DNA of 64,000 nt, from NCBI GenBank assembly GCA_021521415.1, contig JAIQDT010003751.1:1-64000 (forward strand). Reading direction: 5' to 3'. A model generated the notes under the pieces. The model did no database searches. It had not been told where the DNA came from and saw nothing but the letters and a program-made list of their open reading frames with translations. A program made the position numbers and the translations under genes. Shown piece after piece: positions 57,707 through 64,000 of this stretch. This stretch comes from Bidens hawaiensis. Its lineage: Eukaryota; Streptophyta; Magnoliopsida; Asterales; Asteraceae. Each line of letters begins with the position of its first letter. Position 1 is the stretch's first letter.

Positions 57707-60493
57707 CTTATTATAGTTTAGTGTTACACAATAAGCTTACTTGTAATTTAGGAGAAAATGATGAAGGAAGATGGAAATCTCTAGCTTGGCAAGGCTGTAT
57801 CCAGGGCAAAGTCTACTTCCTCCCCCAAATGGAACAAAAGTTCCTGGTTTGGGTACATACCCCTAGTCAACAATATGCATGCTCATATTAGTGCACAACT
57901 CACAAAGTCATTAGTATATACAAGCAAGACATTATAGACTTACATCCCATCTTGAAGGATCAAACTCTTTGGGTTGGGGGTAATATTCAGGATTATGGTG
58001 AACACTCCTATACCAAAGCAAAATCTTCCATCCCTTAGGAATCACATAACCTAAAACCAAATAATTAACAAATTCATATCTAAGTAGAGGTGTTTTATAT
58101 ATTTATTTAGATCGAGTTTATGACCGAACCTTTGAACTCGACATCTTCTTTGGCTTCTCGAAAAGTCATGAACGAAAATGACACCACGCGAAGCGTTTCA
58201 TCAATCACCTTAGATAGATATTCCATTTGCATATACTCGTTTAGGGTCAACCCCTTTTGGTCCGACCACATATTATTCGCAATCCTCTCTTGTTCTTCCT
58301 TGGCGGCTCGGAAAACATCAGGGTGTGCTTGGAGAAAGATAGTGGCCCACATTGTGATGTGGCCTGATGATTCATGGCCTGCGTTTAAGTATGCAATTAA
58401 CGTATCGATGATCTCTTCGTTGTCTAGTTTTCTTCCGTTGTCGTTTTCACACTCTAGGAGAAGATCGAGCATATCCTTTCGAGTAATCCCTTGAGGTGTT
58501 TCTCGTTTCTTCCTGCGTTCGTTTATTATTCCATCCATAATGGTTGCGAGTTTCCTTCTTGCCTATAAACGTGTAGTAATTCAATTGACTCAATTTCTAA
58601 CATGACATGGAATTCATAAGTTTGGGTTCAGCTGACTCAATTCACGTTTCGCTAATGGGTCATGTTCGAGTTAACCTGATGGGTTCGAGTCAGTTTCAAG
58701 TCAAGCCCATAAATGTGTTTACTATAACTTGAATTGATAGGATATTTTATTGCAAAATTTAAAAGAAAATAGTAAAACTAAAATCAAGTTTTGTAATTAT
58801 TTTAAGTATATTCGTATTTATTTTATTCATATTTGGAATTTTGAAGTATTAAATATTAAAAAAAAGAGTTAAACTAAATTCCATGGGTCGGGTTCATATC
58901 TATTCGTGAAAACTCATGACGTGTTCATGTCTATGTCTGTGTTTGACATGATTTTCGAGTTCGTATTGTATTTATGTGCATGCCAAATTTTTGGGTTCGT
59001 GTTGGGTCAATCCATCAACCCGTAAACATGAACCATTTAAGAAAATCATCTTAAAAAACAATCATGTTACATCTACAATTGTATTTTGTAGTAAACAAAA
59101 CAGTGAAACACCATGAGAACGAACCTTAAGTGCTTCATAGTATGCAAAACCAGGAATATTGATGGCCATGGCCCTAAGGCCACAATTAAGCGTTGTGCAC
59201 TCTTTCTCCAAGACCTCCATCAAGTGTTCAATCTCTGAGCTTAGAAAAATATGCATAATTATCTTAAACGTTAACCTTCGGAGTTCGGTTAGGAACTCGA
59301 TTCGGCCCATTTTTGACCATTTATCCAATGACGAGACTACATTGGTCTCGATGTAGGGGATGTACATAGACAAGGCTTCATGGCCATTGATCGGTGTTTT
59401 GGTCAACTTACGAAGCCTTTTGTGTTCTTCATATGATATTCCAATAAACGATTTCCTTCCCGTGATTTCAACTGCGGAGTTAGGCCACCCTTGCATGAAT
59501 CTGTTGTCATCCAACAGCACCTGTCTAACTACTTCGGGTACAGTCACGATGATGCCAGGACTACCGAACATTGTAAATACCGCTGGACCCGCATCTAAAT
59601 TAAAAAAAACATATTGTTTTGTGAAATGATAAATAAAAAGATTTTGCTACATCAAATTTATCAAAGATCATAACATTTGAGAAATTAAAAATACATAGGC
59701 CAGTAGGCCACCAAATATTTGTACACTAGCCCCAAATAATCAGATATAATTGGCAATCAATACGACTTGCATGTATTACACAACATAGGTCATATTGATC
59801 TCAGTAGTGTTAGTTTGTGTCCAGTGACAAATAAATTATTTTGATAGATATTTTTAAGACATATGGATCCCCCAACAAAACATCATGAAATATGAAAGTT
59901 TTATTTTTGTTTTCTTCTTCTTTTTTTTTATAATTATTTTGGTTGGTTTGTCTGTTTCTTATATAATATTAAATACTTTTTAATGTTATATATAATTTGT
60001 TTTTATAGAAATATTATATAATCTTACATTAATGCTAATTTAATTAAATTATATTAAATAACATCATATAATTAATTTATATTTTTATATAACACAAATT
60101 ATGACTGATAATTTAATATAACTAAATATTCTATATAATATAACTACTCTATTATATAATACAATATAAATATTAAATAATTTATAATTAATATAATATT
60201 TTTAACAAATGTTAGGGAGAAAATAGTTATAATAGTTGGATGACCATGAGTACATGACACAAGTTTTCACAGTTGACACCAAAATGAGTCGTTAAATACT
60301 CTAAAATTCCAATTAATTACAAAAAATAAAATAAAAAATACAAATTTATATAAACTTTCATTTAATCAATAAATTAAATATATACCTGATTAATTTAAGT
60401 TACGACGTAAATCCATATATTCACACTCTTTAATCCCCATTTCAAAACCACCATTAACCCCAACAAAATTCCCATATAATAACCAAATTCCAT
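56792..60493 (-). CDS. KAO: CYP88A-type P450, ent-kaurenoic acid oxidase-like, one exon not found
   Basis: Exons recovered on the minus strand: 60404-60493 (ATG 60491-60493; membrane anchor ending [13 protein letters not shown]), 59125-59594, 58130-58562, 57944-58050, 57741-57862 and 56792-56888 (TGA 56792-56794). Key motifs are [27 protein letters not shown], the I-helix AGHESSGH, the K-helix ETLR, the [10 protein letters not shown] clamp, the heme loop [17 protein letters not shown] with its Cys, and the CYP88A C-terminus [11 protein letters not shown] oxidises ent-kaurenoic acid to GA12 in three steps in the endoplasmic reticulum, a gibberellin step. The segment of about 60 residues between the anchor and [12 protein letters not shown], which normally holds the GWPFIGN-type motif, is missing from the 0.8 kb AT-rich stretch between 59594 and 60404, and the phases of the two flanking exons do not match. 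The copy may be a pseudogene, or the exon lost or misassembled. Confidence 0.85.
57669..57712. repeat. (TA)n microsatellite in KAO intron
   Basis: About 20 TA dinucleotides lie in the intron between the heme-loop exon and the last exon. Confidence 0.9.
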
Positions 60494-60583
60494 TTTCAAA
60501 TTCGCAATCAAACTATACGTGTATTGATAGATATATATACTTGTATAGAGAGTGAAAGATAAGGATGAGGTTGGAGTGTCATG

Positions 60584-60594
60584 ATTTATATAAG
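60584..60594 (-). promoter_or_regulatory. TATA box candidate of the KAO-like gene
   Basis: The minus strand reads TTATATAAAT about 95 bases upstream of the ATG at 60493, a normal distance for a plant core promoter. Confidence 0.45.
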
Positions 60595-60599
60595 AAGAT

Positions 60600-61309
60600 A
60601 TGCACGTGTTTTTGTCACATTTGTTTTATGTTAATTAATCGAGAATTATATTATATCATAAGATATGTAAATTGTTGAAATTGTATCTGTGTTTGTTTGA
60701 TAAGTATTTTAGGAAAATTATCAACCACACCTTACTAAGATAATGATCAAGTAATAAATAATAATATTAAGAAGGCGCCGTAATTACGCAGTTAGCCTCT
60801 AACGTTTCTCTAAAATAACATGATTGAGTATTAAGGGCTTAAAAGTTACATGTTTAGGTATTAAGGTTTTCATTTTGTAGCAATGTTAAGTACTTAAGTT
60901 TAACTTTCGTTAAATATTAACAAAAATGATAGACATGTGCAAAAAAGATGAGGACATTATTGTCATTACACATTCTCACTCAAAATGTCACATTAGTCAG
61001 AACGTGAAATTGTCATACTATATATATTTATGATCGATGTGTCATACAACTTAAATGAGAACGTATTATTGCAAAGTACGAATGATTTTTATCCATTTAT
61101 CTTATAAATATGATATTCAAGATCCGTCACTCGTCCCAATACAATTTAGAAAGAAATAGACTAAACGTATCATTTTCATTCGTAGCTTTATTTAAGATGG
61201 GATTAGGCTACTTTTGTTATGCATGTGCTGCCTTTTGATTTCGTTGAAATATTTTGATTTTTATAGTTTACACGTTATGATTCAAAGCAGTACGTACAAC
61301 TTGTTTGAT
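60600..61309. other. Intergenic, nothing recognised
   Basis: AT-rich sequence without credible ORFs or repeats, lying between the KAO-like promoter and the long inverted repeat. Confidence 0.5.
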
Positions 61310-62690
61310 TTTTTTTTCAAAATTGAAATTTTGATGTTTTGGAAGTGGTTTTCAGGAGAGAGTAAAAGTGATAATGCTTTCTAGGTGATCCGTCATTTGA
61401 AATGGCGGATCTCTAATTAAATATAGGGGCTGCCAGTTTTTGTCGGGTGAGTTAGACAAGTAGTTGGTGTTCCAAAATTTGAAATGACGGATGTAGTACA
61501 TTTTTGGTGTGATCCGCCATTTAAAATGACAAGTGTCGTCTGGACATCCGTCATTCTAAATAACAAGTATGAACAGTTGCTGCTAGATTTGATAACTCCT
61601 AATTTTTCAATTTTCTTTTTATATTTATTGTATTGATATGTTTTTACTTTAACTTTATTTTTTAAAAGACTAATAATTAGTATTATTTATAAAATAATAT
61701 AATTAACTATTAAAAATTAATTAATATTATTAAAAAGACTGTTATACTTTTATTTATTTTTCTTTATTAATAATTAATTAGTATTATTAAAAAGACAAAT
61801 AATTAGTATTATTAAAAAGACAAATAATTAGTATTATTAATTAACATAATGATACTTTCAATTAATAAATATAATATTAATTGAGTTCGGCCATATCTTT
61901 TTCGGCCAAAGTCAATTATTATTATACTTATTAATTAAAAGTAATATTAATATACTAATTAATGTTAATTAATAATATTAACAAGTTTTTGACATCATGC
62001 GTTGCGACTGGATGAGCGTCTGTATACAGGTAGTCATTAATCAAAAATAGTTTCAATAATAGAAGACAATGAAGTAAACGTGTGTGTGTGGTTGATAATC
62101 ATATTATATATTGCGTGGCTATTATTGAAAGTTAGATAAATAGTGAAATTAGTGAGAGAAAGAAATGTTGGTTTTTAATATATAATAATGATTAGTTATT
62201 TAATTATACTAATTAAATATTAAATATTAATAAAAGTAAAATAAATAAAAGTAAAAACGGATTAGTCATTTTAATAATACTAATATATTTTTACTAGTTA
62301 ATTATATTATTTTATAAATAATACTAATTCTTAGTCTTTTTAAAAAATATAATAAAAGTAAAAACATATAATACAATAAATATAAAATGAAAAATTAGGA
62401 GTTGTCAAATCTGGCAGGTACTGTTTATACTTGTCATTTGAAATGACGGATGTCCAGACGACACTTGTCATTTCAAATGACGGATCACGCAAAAAATGCA
62501 TCACATCCGTCATTTCAAATGGCAGAACACCAGCTACTTGTCCAACCCACTCGACAAAAACTAACAGCCCCTATATTTAATCATAGATCCGCCATTTCAA
62601 ATGACGGATCACCTAGAAACCATTATCACTCTTTCTCTCTCCTAAAAACCATTTTCACCGCATCAAATTTCCTATTTTTAAAATAAATTC
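61310..62690. repeat. Long inverted repeat with embedded short palindromes
   Basis: The left arm (about 61310-61735) and right arm (about 62253-62690) are reverse complements with scattered mismatches. The left arm reads GGAGAGAG..GTGATAATG..TTTCTAGGTGATCCGTCATTT..CGGATC; the right arm mirrors this. Each arm holds four copies of a palindromic module of the type TCCGTCATTTGAAATGRCGGA, and the spacer is AT-rich with AATTAGTATTATTAAAAAGAC repeats. A transcript would fold into a stem of over 400 base pairs. It resembles a foldback or MULE-like element. TTTGATT occurs just outside both ends but is not a convincing target duplication. The ORF at 62450-62686 lies in the right arm and is not credible. 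Confidence 0.85.
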
Positions 62691-63626
62691 ATTTGATTAA
62701 TGGTTTTTGCTTTTATGTATGTAATTGATATCGTCTATGAATGATTTCTTGAGATTGTTCAAAACGTACGGTTTAGGATTTATAGTTTTATAGTAATTGA
62801 AAGAATTGTGTATGGTACATTGATTGTTCTTTGTTTCCTATGTTGCGTCTTTTATGTTGTTGGTTTTTAAATTCTTTGGTAATCGTTTGGTCGGTTTGGT
62901 CGGTATATGGAGCGTGGAGCTTTTCATAAAAATCCGTTTGGTAAGCTTAAGATATCGCGTTCTTTCAATAGTATTCGTGAACGTTCAATAATGTGTTCAT
63001 TTATGTCTGTCCAATTACGTCCGTTTATGTGGGTCCAGTTAGTTAGTTTATGTCCTTTCGCTTAGGTTCATGCATCAATATTTTTATTCTTTTGTTTTTC
63101 TACCCGCATACATAAACCATTGTAAGGTTAAAAGTTTAAACCCTAGATCAGTTCTAACCTTACGCCGCCGCCACTATACTGCTACCACTTACGTCCGTTT
63201 GTGTCTAATGGTGTCCGTTAGTGTTCGTTTATAGTTTTAACAAACAGACATGAACAAACTCAATTCCTTAATGAACGTCAGTCCAACAAAAGCTTAACCG
63301 ACGAACACGAAAAAAGTCACGCCCGGTTTAGTTTGGTTCGTTTGCAGCCCTAGTTTTTGTTATGTTATGCTATGCTAGTGATTGTTATTTGTATGCAAGT
63401 TTATACTGTTTATGAAAACTATTACCACCATCACATTTTTTAGTATAAAAGTTCTGGTTGAATACAAACAGATATTATACAAACTGCTACTAGCATCAAC
63501 TATATACATATAAACCAATCATAGGTACCCCAATGGAAGATTGAAGAACATGGGAACAACTCCAACAAGTACAACATCCTAATAAAAAAAGATATCGCAT
63601 ACTAAAAAATATTGGTACCAGCTATA
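62691..63626. other. Intergenic, no clear gene
   Basis: AT-rich, then GTCCGTT/GTTCGTTT-rich at 62995-63340, a style of diffuse repeat also seen in COG4 intron 2. Confidence 0.45.
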
Positions 63627-63942
63627 ATGGAACAAACGACCCTCGACCGTATCGCATCCACGGTCGAACAGATCTCCAAATCAATGCAGCGTTTGGTGGA
63701 GATTATGGATAATGAAAAGATCCCGTTGAGCAACAGGAGGAGGGTACGTAAGCGTTTATTCTAAGTGCTAGCTATTGTTTGTTAATTAGCTAAAATGAAA
63801 ACTGGCCCAAAGTTGATCTTATACACAACATTTGAAATTATATTTGTCTAAAGCTTTAGCTCATTTTTATTACTATTATTATTACTACCTGCAGCACGTT
63901 GACGATTCATACATGTGTGATGAGCCTTACGTCCGTGGTTAA
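63627..63942 (+). CDS. Possible two-exon small protein at the window edge
   Basis: ATG 63627 opens a 39-codon frame (MEQTTLDRIASTVEQISKSM, then LVEIMDNEKIPLSNRRR) that ends at a good donor (AGG/GTACGT at 63743). A pyrimidine/AT-rich tract ending CTGCAG (63894) begins a second exon in phase that reaches TAA 63940-63942, for 54 residues. The first exon is predicted helical with a heptad-like pattern. I do not recognise it. It could be a small gene, the first exons of a longer gene continuing past the window, or chance. Confidence 0.3.
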
Positions 63943-64000
63943 GGGTGAATCCGTACCCGTATCCCTACTCGACAAGGGACAATCTCAAGGCGACCCGAAA

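Noticed and set aside
62450..62686. 78-codon ORF
   Set aside because: Lies inside the right arm of the long inverted repeat and is built from the palindromic modules.

Overview
The window is nuclear DNA of a flowering plant. Protein-coding genes have plant-type GT-AG introns and plant-only families (ATL RING-H2, RUG2-type mTERF, CYP88A), and more than half of the span is LTR retrotransposon or DNA transposon. The repeat styles look like Asteraceae, but that is an impression from the sequence and not a proven assignment. No CRISPR array, operon or convincing tRNA/rRNA gene was seen.

Left part (1-21.0 kb). The window opens with the end of a minus-strand LTR element (candidate Copia). From 2271 to 21023 lies an old plus-strand Ty3/gypsy chromovirus (element A) with 1.85-1.9 kb LTRs, an extra ORF upstream of gag, and a pol riddled with stops and frameshifts. 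Inside its integrase region sits a younger minus-strand gypsy element (element B, 9197-18462) with an exact ATACT target-site duplication. B carries two nonsense changes.

Middle part (21.0-43.7 kb). A long gene-poor stretch contains one intact intronless ATL-type RING-H2 gene (24238-25305, minus). A second copy of the B family, element C (30623-39854, plus, nearly identical LTRs, CAAAT duplication), is inserted five bases into the first intron of a decayed minus-strand gene of the SANT/NAM-associated family, whose exons lie at 39865-40192 and 29792-30540. Next is a 2.1 kb hAT element (40774-42895, 8-bp duplication GGCTAGGA) with two convergent BED-finger ORFs and no complete transposase.

Right part (43.7-64 kb). 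This is the gene-bearing part: COG4 (minus, 3 exons, 43765-47763), the last three exons of an unidentified plus-strand gene (50942-51466), a duplicated fragment of the COG4 5' end (51729-51923), an intronless RUG2/BSM-like mTERF gene (52592-54145, minus), and a CYP88A ent-kaurenoic acid oxidase-like P450 (56792-60493, minus) in which one expected exon could not be found. A 1.38 kb long inverted repeat packed with short palindromes lies at 61310-62690. A weak two-exon small ORF sits at the right edge.

The cellular genes are functionally unrelated to one another: Golgi tethering, organellar gene expression, gibberellin biosynthesis and ubiquitin ligation. The main story of the locus is repeated and nested transposon insertion, with capture or disruption of neighbouring gene pieces. 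The most unusual items are the double-BED hAT element, the long inverted repeat, the four-copy hairpin motif in the leaders of elements B and C, and the intact extra ORF of element A.
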